64,000 nucleotides of DNA from NCBI GenBank assembly GCA_024345305.1, contig BRON01000015.1:620001-684000 (forward strand), read 5' to 3'. Source of the DNA: Mrakia gelida (Eukaryota > Basidiomycota > Tremellomycetes > Cystofilobasidiales > Mrakiaceae). Shown here piece by piece: positions 44,497-55,900 of this stretch. The translations under genes were made by a program, and so were the position numbers. The first letter of the stretch is position 1; every line of letters begins with the position of its first letter. A model generated the notes under the pieces. That model made no database searches and was not told where the DNA came from. It saw only the letters and a program-made list of their open reading frames with translations.

Positions 44497-45088
44497 GGCG
44501 AGGGCATGGGCGTCGGGAGGGAAGGAAGGCGAAAGGTGAGCTTCGAATTTGAGGGGAGGGGAAGGAGAGGAGGTGAGCTCGACAGAAACCTCAACGACCA
44601 CGACCTCAAGCAACTTTTCTTCCTCTTTATTTCGCCAGGCCCTTCTCGAGACTCGTACGGACCCAGGAACTCATCTCCGACTCGAGCCAGGACTCCAGAC
44701 TCTCTAGAAAGCCGTCCTGGGACGCACCCTCCTCCTCCTTCGCGGAAGCTCAAAAGTCAAAGGTGAGCTTCGTTCTTTCCTACGTCCTCTTCATCCTTCT
44801 CTGCCTCGCTTCGTCTGGATCTCATCGGAAGGGACGGATAGTAGGGCTTCAGTTCTACTGTGCTCGAAGAGTGGACTTCTTCTGAACGGAGAAGGAGGAG
44901 CAAGGTCGACAGTGGCGAGCTCCTTCTTTTGTCGAGCTCAACATTCCTTCCCTTCCCTCTCCCTTCTCCTTCCTTTTCGACACTGACTCTGTACGTCTTC
45001 GCTCTCCCAACCTTCTTTCTCAAGACTCCTCTTCACTCCTACCCACTCGCCTCAACTTCTCTCTCCCTCTCCCCTCCCTTCTCCTACG
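44497..45088. promoter_or_regulatory. Divergent promoter region, RER2 / MTG1
   Basis: About 590 bases between divergent starts. CT-rich before the MTG1 ATG. No TATA box, RNA or repeat is recognised. Confidence 0.45.
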
Positions 45089-47129
45089 ATGTCCACCACT
45101 CGATTCCTCCCTCGCCTCCAGTTCACCTTCGCCAACAACCATGCTTCCTGGCACCCTGGACACATGGCCGTCTTCCTCAACCAACTCGCCCACGAACTGC
45201 TAGACATCGACATGGTCATCGAAGTCAGAGACGCTCGGATACCTCTCACCAGCATCAACCCTCGTCTCGAGGAAGCCATCCACTCGGCCTGGGGACCCGA
45301 ATGGATGGACGGCGAGAAGGGACAGAGAGAGATAGGGAGGCACAGGCAGAGGCTGGTCGTGTATACCAAGAGGGATCTGGCAGAGGAGAGGTACGAGGAG
45401 GTGAGTAAATCGCGTCTCCCTCCTTCGAGACTTGTGGGAGAACGAGAAACGAACGAAGAGAGCTGACCGTCTCCTGTCCGCTTTTGTTTATCATTTCCAG
45501 CCTCTACGACGCGCCTTCTGGAAGCATGCCAAGCAGAACATCATGTTCTGTGATACCAAGGGAGCTCTGGATCCGAAGAAGGTCCTCAAGAAGGCTGTCA
45601 GTGAGTCCCTTGTCTCGCTGCTCGCTCGCTTTCGCTCCCTCGTTCGTGTCGACGAAGCTCACCTTTCTTCCATTTCGTCTTCGCAGACTTCGCTACCAAG
45701 AACCAGGATACGATTCTCGACATGAAGGTCCTCGTGTTAGGAATGCCGAACGTAGGGAAGTCGACGCTGCTGAATCAGCTGCGAAACGTCGGGCTGCACA
45801 AGGGTTCGTCTCGTTTCTCGTCCTCTCGCACGCCGAACTGCTTTTCTTCGAGCGTGACGAGCTTGGAGCTGACTTCGCCCTCTTCGCTCTTGTCTTGGCT
45901 TGTAGGGAAGCACTTCAACACTTCCACGACGGCGGGAGAGACCAAGAAGGTCTCTGGAGTTCTGAAGGTCCATGAGAACCCAACGGTCCTCGTCGTGGAC
46001 TCTCCTGGATCGATGCCTCCGTGGTTAGGGAAGGGAGACGAGGCGGCCGATAAGGCTCTTCGGATAGCGTTGACGAGTGAGTGATCTCCTCGAACGAGGG
46101 ATCGAAGGGAGGATCGAGTCGAGTCGAGTCGAGACGCGTGCTGATCTTCGCTCTTCCTTTGTGTTTCTCTAAGACGGAATAAAGTCCTCCCTCTACTCAG
46201 AAGATGTTCTCGCCGAGTACCTTCTTTTCAAGCTCAACCTCAGAGCTGCCGAGTCCGATACAGCTCCTCTAGGCCATCCAGATCGAGGTGAGTCTCTGAC
46301 TTCTCTCGACTTCGATTCCTTCGACGCGTCGAGATTCTCATCCCCTCCTTCTTCTTCCTCAGTCGTCCCCTTCCACTACGGTCTCCCCTACTCCGAAGAA
46401 CTCTACGAATCGACCAACGACATCAACGTTTTCCTCGCTCGTCTCGGCACACGAATCGGAGCACTCAAGAAGGGAGGAATCATCGACCTCAACCGCACGG
46501 CGACCTTCTTCATCGAACAGTACCGAAAGGGAAGGCTCGGTCGCTACACTCTCGACGATCTCGAACAGAGGGAGGACCTCTACGCCGATCCCAACTTCTC
46601 CTTCTACCCCGAACCCGGACAACCCACTCGAACTCAGCTCCACGAACAACACCACCTCAACCTCCTCATCCCCGCCCCAACCCACGACGCTCACATCCTC
46701 TTCAACGCCGAAGTCCCACCCTGGGCTCCCCCTCTCGAGAAATCCGCCGAACACAACGACGTCGTCAAGTTCGCTCCTCCTATCCAGATCCCCTCCAACC
46801 TCGACGAAAAAGTCAGCGAAGCTGTTCGGAGGTACTTCCACGGGAAGGACGCGAGGGACGCTGCGATCTCGGAAACGCAGGCGAAGAAGAGGATCTCGGA
46901 AGCTAGGAAGGACGTTCAGAAGGCTCAGATGAGGAGGTTCGCGATGGAGAGGTGGAGGAGGGAGGGAAGTGGTCAGAGGAGGTTGAAGGATACGCCGGGA
47001 GTGGAGAAGAGGTTGCAGGAGATTGAGAACGCGAGGGTGGCGGCGTTGATGGGACCTGCGCCGAGTACGAAGGCGAACGATAGTGCTAGTACGAGGGTGG
47101 TTAAGCAGGAAGCGAAGTCGGATACATGA
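45089..47129 (+). CDS. MTG1: Mitochondrial ribosome-associated GTPase 1 (Mtg1)
   Basis: Circularly permuted GTPase of the YlqF/MTG1 family. The start MSTTRFLPRLQFTFANNHAS is Arg-containing and hydrophobic, compatible with mitochondrial import, followed by WHPGHMAVFLNQL and DMVIEVRDARIPLTSINP. The permuted order is visible: VVYTKRDLA (G4-like) precedes GMPNVGKSTLLNQLRNVG (G1), then TSTTAGETKKV (G2) and VVDSPGSMPP (G3, DSPG where DTPG is usual). A domain with LLFKLNLRA and FFIEQYRKGRLGRYTLDDLE follows. The final exon has a long charged coiled-coil extension, longer than in typical homologs, ending KQEAKSDT. It likely supports assembly of the mitochondrial large ribosomal subunit. Confidence 0.92.
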
Positions 47130-47463
47130 ATGATCTTCCTTTGCTTGAGTTCGAGGGAAGGCGGGGAGGAGGAGAAGTCGACAGATGCGCCTTCTTTCGA
47201 GTCCGTTCGTTGAGCAGCAGAGCCGGTTGGTCGAAGCGAGGCGGAGATCATGGATCAAGCAAAAGCAGAACTGGTTCCGGATCTCTAAGGATAAGATTAA
47301 AACCGAGAGCGACGAGATACTCTAAGAAAGACGATGACCGCGAAGGGAACGAGCCCGAGTCAAAGACGAAGACAACGAGAGAAGAACAACTGAAGAGACA
47401 CTAGTACAACCCGGGAGAGAAAAGAAACGAGATCAAGAAACCAAGACTGAAAGATGGGACCGT
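47130..47463. other. Convergent 3' intergenic spacer
   Basis: 334 bases between the MTG1 and permease B stops, presumably the two 3' UTRs. Nothing else is seen. Confidence 0.5.
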
Positions 47464-50145
47464 TTAGAAGGGGTATCGGAAGTCTGCAGACGAGAAGAAG
47501 GAAAGGGTTGGTTAGGGACGATTCGCTCGAACACGAGATAGGAAGAGAGAGCAAGGAGCGTCTCCACGGAGAAGAGAAAAGAAGAAAGATGAGGGACGGG
47601 GAACTTACCAGGGTGAGCGTCTCCCTCAGCTCCGTTATCGATCCACTGCTGCCTCTCCTCGGGGGTGAGGTTGTCGCGGATCTTGTTGAGCCTCTTGAAG
47701 TTCCAGCCCTGGATGCTGTAGAGGATGGCGGCCATAGCGATGAAGGCCATGGTGACGGAAGCTCCGAGCTTGTATCGAGGGGAGTCTGTGGAAGTGAGAA
47801 CAAACGCGAATGGTCAGTCTCGAGGTCGAGGTGTCGAGCGACGAGACCCGAAGGAGAGCTTTGAGGCGTGGGAGGGAAGAATAGAAAGAGCACTCACCCT
47901 TGGATCGGTAGATGTTTCCAGCAATGAATCCGGCGGCTGAACGAAGAGGGAAGAAGGGGGTCGTCAGTTTCGACGTCGACGCGTCGAGGGAGGCGAAAGA
48001 AAGAGAACGAGGCTCACAGTTTCCGATAGCCTGCTGAGCTCCGATGGAGGTAGCTCGCTTGTAGTAAGGGGCTTGCGATGAGGCGAGGAGAGTGCTAAAT
48101 TCGGCGCAGCAGATGAGGGAGGAAGGAGAGAGAAGAAACGAGAGGGGAGAGAAGACGCGTCAGTTTCGCTTTCTCTACTCGACTTCGATCGAGCTAAGAG
48201 GTGGAGATGAGGGCACCATCGGGATGGAAACGTACATGTTCAAACCAACGATGCAGTAGATTCCAGTCGCGCAAAGGAAGCAGGCGAAGAGACGAACTCC
48301 AAGAGCAGTGACGGGCGAGAGGAGGATGGCGTATCCCACCACGGTGCAGCAGGCGAGGGGAACGAGGAAGGGAGTCCTGGCACCGACCCTGTCCGAGAGG
48401 AACGCGACGCTGATGTAGATGATGGCGGCCCAGCTAAGGAGAGAGAGGGAGAGAAGCGTCAGATACGAGGACAGATGCGAGGAACCGAATCGACAAGGGA
48501 AGGACGAAAGCTCACAAGTAGATGGGAGCGGTGATGAGCTGAGTGGTGAGAGTAGAGTACCCGAAGCCCTTGATGATGGTGGGGAGAAAGGTGGCGAATC
48601 CGAAGGAGGCTGTGAAGAAGAGCGAAGGGGAGGAGATCAGGACGCGTCTTCGCAAGAGAAGTTGGTCGAGGTGAACTCACCGACGTTGGCGCAGAGCTGA
48701 GCGCAACCGTTCAAGTAGAGCTTGGGGTCGGTGAGGGAGGCCTTGACCTTGGACCACTCGAAGTTTTGGTTTCCTGAGAAGAAGAAATGAAGAGATCGTC
48801 AGTCACGCGAAGGAGGTGAGGGCGGGAGACGCGTCGAGGAACTCACCGTTGTAGATCGCGTTCTGCTTGTATCGGATTCGCATGATGGCTCGATCCTCCT
48901 CAGTAAGATAGTAAGCAACCTCAGGTCCGTTGGGAAGCAGCCAGTAGATCGTCGCACCGAAGACAACGGTAACAAGCCCCTCGAGCAGGTAGAGCCACTG
49001 CCATCCAGCTCGTCCTCCGACTCCGTCCATTCGAAGGATACCGAACGCGATAAGACCTCCAAAGGCACCAGACAGAGCGGAGGCGACGAAGAGGTACGAG
49101 ACTCGCTTTCCCATCTCGGCGGGCTTGTAGAAGGCTGTCAAAAAAAAACAAAGCGTCGGAGGTCAGAAAAGAACGAACGGCGACGCGACTTCCCTTTCAA
49201 GATTCGGACAGAGGACTCACAGGACAGGTAGAGGGTAAGGCAAGGGAAGAGACCAGACTCGAAGACTCCCAAGAGGAGTCGAGTGACGATGAGAGAGGCG
49301 AAGGAGTCGACGAACCCAGAGAAGAGACTGTTCGAGTGCAAAGAGGCGGAGTTCAGCTCGAGGGAACGAGCGAGGTAAGATGTTGGAGCGGAACTTACGT
49401 GACCAATCCCCAGGAGACCATGAGCAGGCAAATGAAGATAGAAGGCGTAAACTTCTTCATGAGGACGGTTGCTGGGATCTCGGCGGCGACGTCTGTGAGA
49501 AGAAGAGGAAGAGGTGAGCTCGAGCGACGAGGGGAAACGAGAGCCGCGAGCTCGAGGGCTGAATGATCTCGAGACTCACAAGTAGCGTAGAAGATGGTGA
49601 CGGCGGTGTTGAGCTGAGTTCCTACAAGTCCAGCGGTCTTGGAGAGTCCAGCAGAGGCAGCGTTTCCGATCTGAACGAGGGACGGGGAGAGGGGAGGGAG
49701 GAGGGAGGACGGTCGAGGTCAGCTCCCCGCAAAGTGACTCGAAGAACAAAGCTGATTTGGAGAGGTCGAGACGAGTGTACGAGAGCTCCAGATACGAAGA
49801 CAGGATATAGACTCACGTTGGATCGATCCTATAAAGCCAAGACGGAGATATGGAGTGGAAGGTCGAAGTCAGCTTCTCGTCGAACTCCTCAAGCTCAACA
49901 TCCGACTCGAAGCGCCCTCCCCTTCCCTCCTCCTCCGCCTTCAGTCTACTTACAAGGTAGGCCAAGAGGAAGATCCCACACATGACGGGAGCGATGTGGA
50001 GATCCAGCTTCCTGAGAAGAGCAGCCTCACGAGCTGGGTCGATGTAGAGGTCCTCGTCGAGAGAGGGAACGACCTCGACGTCGCCAATGGCTCGTTTCTC
50101 GTCGTTCTCCTCGATGGAGGAGCCAGCAGTCTCGATAGCGGACAT
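47464..50145 (-). CDS. MFS permease B, Dal5/allantoate (ACS) family
   Basis: Close paralog of permease A, with the same exon order on the opposite strand. Exon 1 (49954-50145) ends EAALLRKLDLHIAPVMCGIF and LLAYL. A 12-nt microexon (49817-49828) again encodes exactly DRSN. The following exon encodes IGNAASAGLSKTAGLVG and TQLNTAVTIFYAT without the intron present in permease A. Other blocks are ATVLMKKFTPSIFICLLMVS, LFSGFVDSFASLIVTRLLLG, VFESGLFPCLTLYLS, RVSYLFVASALSGAFGGLIA, YLLEGLVTVVFGATIYWLLP and AILYSIQGWNFKRLNKIRDN, with a final mini-exon DFRYPF (stop 47464-47466). Its substrate is unknown; the family takes up organic anions. It is divergent from an FAH-domain hydrolase. Confidence 0.9.
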
Positions 50146-50742
50146 AGTGAAGAGGATGGGGAGATGAGGGCGAGTTGTAGAAGAGGAAGGGAAGGAAGGT
50201 GGGCTTGTGGTGGTCGGAGGAAAGAAGAGAGAGGAGAGACAAGACTGGAATTTGAGGGCTGAAGGCCGACGGGATCGAGGGCCTGACCTTTATCTTTCGG
50301 TCTTCTCTTCTTCCCCTCCTTCCCAGCCCCCTCCCTCTCTACCTCTTCGTTTCTTCTCCCTTCTGACTTCCTCCTTCCTCATAGATAAGGAAACCAACCA
50401 GGCAGGAACCTGGAACTAAAATATCCGAAGCGACAGGGGAAAACTCCGCCGACCCCTTTGCCTCGGATCTCGACTCATAAATTTACCAGCATCTGTTGTT
50501 GACTTCTCGACCTCTTGCTCCTCCCTCCCCTCTTCAGCCGACGATTAAACCGACAGCCCAATTTGACGAAAGACCGAGGAAGGGGAAATGAGAGACGAGC
50601 GCGGGGGAGCAGATCAGGTCGCCGCGAGCCCTTCTCTCGTCGCCTTTTTGTCCTTCTGCCTCGAACCATCACTCTCTTCATCCCGAACCCACCTTTACCC
50701 GCTTCTCTCTTTCTACTCTACTCTCCACTCATCCATCTAACT
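50146..50742. promoter_or_regulatory. Shared divergent promoter, permease B / FAH hydrolase
   Basis: 597 bases between divergent starts. It contains GATAAG at 50384-50389 and a GATAAA core on the other strand (50289-50294). No RNA gene or repeat is seen. Confidence 0.45.
50384..50389 (+). promoter_or_regulatory. GATAAG motif upstream of permease B
   Basis: Single GATAAG about 240 bases upstream of the permease B ATG, at a distance similar to the motif pair upstream of permease A. Motif match only. Confidence 0.3.
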
Positions 50743-52471
50743 ATGTCTCCAGTCGCCTCTTCTTCCACCGCCGTGCGTAGAAGAGCTTCCCTCCTCCTGT
50801 CTCGTCCATCGTCCGGAAGTGCGAAGCTCACCTTTCGTCCTCCTTCCTTCTCCAGAACTGGACTCGTCTCGTCCGATTCGTCGCCGCCGAGGACTCAGCA
50901 GAGCACTTGGGTCAGCCTTGTGACTCTGAGGTTGATGGTGAGCTTTTTCACTCTCTTCGGGGAAACCTGTCTGCAGTCGAAATCGAGCGACTGACGAGAC
51001 GTCGACCTGTCTTTGGCCCTTTCCTCCAGTCGGACTCGCCATCGAAGCTGGAGCCGAGGTCAAGGTGTACGAGATCATCGCCACCTCGCCATGGGATCCT
51101 CTCGCCTACATCAACCTCAACAAGACCTTCACCATCCAGAAGGTTCGTCTCTCGCCCTTCAGCGGCGGACCTTGTTTCCGAACGCTCCTCCCCCCCCCTC
51201 CTTTCCTTCGCCCCTCCTCCTTCCTCCTCTTCGCTCTCAGGCTCCTGACGTTTCTTCCGCTTTTCTCCTATAACCCCAGATCCTCTCTCCCCTCTCTCGA
51301 TCCCAAACCGGAACCATCCGAGCTACCGGTCTCTCCTACAAAGGTTCGTTGACCTTCGTCGACTTTGCCGTCGCTCGCTCGCTCGTCCCCCTGTCCTACG
51401 AACTCCCTGGGCTGACTCGATTCTCACTTCCATGACTATCATACTAGATCACGCCGACGAGATGGGTCTCTCGTACCCTCTTTACCCCGTCGAGTTCTTC
51501 AAGCCTGAGAGCGGTTTGAACGACCCCAACGCGAACGTGACGGTTCCTTTCATGTGCCAGACCGAGAGTGTAGACTGGGAAGTCGAGCTCGCTGTAGTCA
51601 TTGGGAAGGAGTGCAAGGATGTGAACGAGGAGGATGCCTTGGACTACGTTCTTGGATACACCGTCGCGAACGACGTGAGTTTTTTGCGATCCTCATTTTC
51701 CTCGAACCCACGCTGACCTTGCTTTCGTCCTCTCCTTTCCTCAGATCACCGATCGTAAACTCCAAGCCTCTAACTCGCAGTGGGTGAGTCTCGATTTTCT
51801 CTACTCGATTCTCTCCCTTGACGCGTTCGATTCCTACCTCCTCCTCGTCTCGCTTTCTCTCCCAGTGCCACGCTAAGGGCTTCGATGGATTCTGCCCTCT
51901 CGGACCTACCCTCGTCTCGTCCCGCGCTCTCCCCAACCCTCACGTCCTCAAGCTCTCGACTCACGTCAACGGAGTTCAGAAGCAAAACGGCGCGGCCGAC
52001 GTGATGATCTTCCCCCTCGCGAAGTGAGTCTCGCTCGCTACTTCGTTTCCTCTTTCCCTCTCGTTGTCATACTGACGAGCCTTCCTTCTCTCTTCCTCAG
52101 GGTCGTGTCCTTCCTCTCGCAGGGATGCACTCTCTCTCCTGGAACCGTTATCATCACCGGTTCGTTCCTGTTCTCGTTGATCTCGCATCGTCTCGCGACG
52201 CGTCTGACCTTTCCCTCCTCTTCTCCCCTCGATCAGGAACCCCTCCCGGTATCGGAGTCTCCATGACCCCCTCCGAGTGGCTCAAGGATGGAGATCAAGT
52301 TCGATGCTTCATCTCACACGGACTTGGTTCGTTCCCCTCCCACTCCTCGCGTCTTCGCGTCTCTCTCGTTTCCCCTCGCTGACCTCCTTTCGCTCTCGCG
52401 CTTTCGCAGGCACCCTCGTCAGCAACGTCGTCTACCAGAAGAAGGCCGTCGCTCACACCAACGGTCACTAA
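50743..52471 (+). CDS. Fumarylacetoacetate hydrolase-domain protein (FAHD2-like)
   Basis: Multi-exon gene starting MSPVASSSTA (exon 1 50743-50773). Next come NWTRLVRFVAAEDSAEHLGQ, the AT-strand VKVYEIIATSPWDPLAYIN and the FAH core: IRATGLSYKDHADEMGL, YPVEFFKPESGLNDPNANV, VDWEVELAVVIGKECKDV (metal-binding Glu residues), VLGYTVANDITDRKLQASNS, AKGFDGFCPLGPTLV, MIFPLAKVVSFLSQGCTLSP, GTVIITGTPPGIGVSM and a C-terminal KKAVAHTNGH. The superfamily includes fumarylacetoacetate hydrolase, oxaloacetate/acylpyruvate hydrolases and decarboxylases; the exact substrate cannot be read. The N-terminal half is fuller than bacterial short FAH proteins, as in FAHD2. It shares its promoter region with permease B. 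Confidence 0.9.
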
Positions 52472-52946
52472 GCTTCAACCTTCTCTCCTCGCTCGCATCT
52501 TTCCCTCGATTTCATTCTGCATATTGGGTTTTCGCTCTTTCGTTCCTCGCTTCTCACTCAGCTCGGTATCTTATCTTCTGTTGTTTCATCTCTTCCTTAC
52601 TCTACCTAGATGACGGAACTATACAAGCTATCCCTCTCGCTCTCATTCGAACAGAGCGAGACGCGCCTCGACGAAAACCCCCTCGAGCGACGAGCTCTCT
52701 GGGTCCGACCCTCGTTGCAGACCTCCTCAATAAACAACGAAGAGAACTCTAGTATCCTGATCGAAGGCGAGAAATCCCCCGAAGCGTGTACAGAAAAAGC
52801 CGAGGGGCTCTACGAGGCCCGCCTGCTCTACGCGTCTTGATTTTTTTATCCCCTCTTTGATTTCTCGCAGTCCTCCCCCCTCCTCGTCCACCCCCAACTA
52901 CAACTCCGCTCTTTCCCTTTCTTTCCCTTCCTCTCCGAGGAAGAAG
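52472..52946. other. Intergenic region
   Basis: About 475 bases between two plus-strand genes: presumed FAHD 3' UTR and the RhoGEF promoter. No element is recognised. Confidence 0.5.
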
Positions 52947-55900
52947 ATGTCCCATCCGCCCTCCTCTCCTTCGAAATACGCTACACGCCATCAACCATCT
53001 TACTCTGGAGGAGGAGAGTCCTCATCTTCAGCTGTCCGACGCCCTTCGTTCATTGACTTGAGCTCGTCAGCGGAGAGTCCAAGGGACAAAGCAGGAGCTA
53101 GAGTGCCTAGGAAGGCTTTCTTTTGTGATGTAGTCGTGGAAGGAGGGAGAGGAGAAGGTGAGTTCAGCTCGTGTACGCTTGTTTGGGAGAGAATAGGAGG
53201 GACGGAGGGAGAGAGTCGAGATTGGAAGGGAGGGGAGGAGGTGGAAGGAGTTGTTGATTTCTCGGAGTCGAGCTCGAGAAAGGGACGCGACGAGCCTCCC
53301 CGAGAGCTTGGACGGGCACGAATCGAGCTGGGGGGGATTTATGGACTATAGCAGCAGACTCTCTCGAGAGGAGAGCTGCTTGGGAAGGGTCGGGAAGGGA
53401 GGAAGAGGGAAGACAGGTCAGGGAACGTTGAGGGAGAGGTCGACTCGTTCGACCTCGTCCTATCCTCCAGCTCTCCCTTCATCCTGCTTCCATATACCCC
53501 TCGACGATACAAACTCAGAGCTGCGAGCTCATTCACGCGTCAGCTCTCTCGATCCTCAGTTGCTTCCCTAGATCTCATCCATTGCTTGCGAGCTGACTCC
53601 TCCTTCCCTTCGCTCGCTCGCTCTCTTTCTCTCGCTCGCAGGAACCACCGCTCTTCTCTCTACGCTCGGAGACCAGATGAATCGAATACCATATCCACCA
53701 GAACTCTCCTCAACAGCGATGTCAGCAACAACACCTGGGAGGATGAACAGAAGCGAGAGCGTGGATGGGCTGGGTGCAGCTGTTCGTCTTCTCCCCTCGC
53801 CCTCCCTCCTTCCCCCATGCCTCGCTCCCTCGCTCACCTCCTCTCTCGCTCACGACCCAGCAGCAGATATCCAAACCAGATCCCAAGAAGCTCCAACCTC
53901 TTCTCGACGAACTCCTCTCGACAGAGAGAACCTACGTTCGACGACTACGAGCTCTCAAGACGGTTCGTTTCCTTCGACCTTCTTTCGTCCTCTTCCTTCT
54001 CGAAGCTCACTTTGATCGTTCTCGTACCCTGTACAGACCTACGCCGACCCTCTCCGACTCTTCTCTCGAGACCCTTCTATGGCCATCATCCCTCCCTACA
54101 ACGCTACAGCTCTCTTCGGAAACATCGACGCCATCGTCCTCGTCAACGAAGCCTTCCTCGGAGACCTCGAACGATCCATCGCTGGGATCGAGAACAGCAG
54201 CGGAGGTGCGCCAGAGGGAGTGGGAGATGTCATCATTCGACATGTGAGTACATCGTTTAGCTCTTTGGAGGAAGGTGGAAGGTCGTGCGAGCTTAATCGG
54301 AGAGAAGCGAAGAGTCGAGTCGAGCTCACCACCTTTCCTCCCTCTCCTCCTTTAGTTCAAGAACATGAAGGCCTTCGACTGCTACCGAACCTACTACGAC
54401 AAGTGCGAGGACGCTCAGGCTATGTTCGCAGACATGATCTCCAAGAGGAAATCCTTCCAGGACTTCGTTCAGGTGAGAGAGCTCTCCGTTCAAGCCATTC
54501 CCTTCTTCGAGAGCGCGAGGCTGAAACCCAAGACTGACCGAAACTCCCCTTCCCTTTGATCGATTCCGAACCCAGGCTTCCAAGTACAAGACGGAGGGAG
54601 TCAGCAACGTTGGGTTGAGAGAGCTGTTGATGGAGCCGGTGCAGAGGATCCCTAGGTACACGATGATCTGGCAGCGTGAGTCCATTCTCGCGGTCCCTCG
54701 AGTCGAGCTCGCGCGTCGTCGAAGCTCACCGCCTTCTTTCCTCCTTCTTCTCGACGCTAGTGATGGTGAAGAGCATGGGAATGGACGATCCTCAGAGGAG
54801 CAAACTCGTCGAGGCTACCGAGATCGCCAGCGCTATCGCTACCTGTGAGAAGGACGACAACACCAAGAGGATGATCGTGATGAGTGGGTTGGCGAGGGTG
54901 ATGGAGGGATTCCCTGTGAGTTCGAGCTTCTTCTTCGCCTCCGCCACCTTCTCTGCCACTCACCTCGTCTTCCTCCGTCGCTTCAGGCCGAACTGATCAA
55001 CAACAACCGAGACTACTACGACTCTCTCGACGCGGAAGACCTCCCTCCCGACCTCGTCAACTCCTCCCTCTCCTCCCACAACACCTCCTCCGGCATCACC
55101 ACTTCCACCTCGAACCCTCTGATCCCAGGAGCTCCCTCATCATCTTCATCATCCTCAGGACCCTCTCTACACTGCACCCTCTTCCTCTTCTCGGATCGCC
55201 TTCTCATCGCCAAACGTCCTTCGGCTCAACAGTCAGGGAGGAAGTTGACGGGACTCGACGACGTGAGCAAGCTGTGGAAGGGAAGCATCATCGGTGGTGG
55301 TGGAGCTGGAGGAGGAGTAGGAGTGAGAGGTGGACCTGGGAGGAGTGGAGTCTCGGATTCGAGCAGAGACGGAGGAGGGAAGTTGAGCTGCAAGGGAGTC
55401 GTGAGCGTGCTGGACATCGTCGCGAGCGATACGGGAGGAGGAGGTACGTTCTCGTCGCGTCGAACGCTTTTTATCTTACCGCTCCCTCGCTGAAGCTGAC
55501 CAGCGTTTTGCTTCCCTCGTACCCAGACTTCCATCTGCATCTTCTTCGTCCGCCGATGGAAGCCTCGTCTCGTTGGTCCGGTCGACCGTCTCGTAGCTTC
55601 ACCGTCGTTCACCCGCCTCAACCTGTCGCTCTCGACCCTCAAGCCTCTCGAGTGGACAAGCATCGTTTCGTTCACAACCTCTGGGCTGCTCAGGCTCTTC
55701 TTCGATCCAGGGGAGGGAAGAGTTCGGTTCTCGTCGCCGCGGAGGAGGAGAAGTTGATGGATGCTTGGGGAACGGGACGGGCGAGGGCCTTCTGGAACGT
55801 TTGGCAGAGAGAAGGATGGGAGAGTGAGGGCGGAAAGGTGAGTCTGAGGCCATCTTCGAAGGCAAAGAGCGAGGTCGGAGTCGGCAGAGACGCGGCGAGA

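Noticed and set aside
37174..50145. Biosynthetic gene cluster between the two permeases
   Set aside because: The enclosed genes (cis-prenyltransferase, Mtg1, small Lys-rich protein) are housekeeping or unknown, and the PhzF piece is a remnant; nothing indicates a shared pathway.
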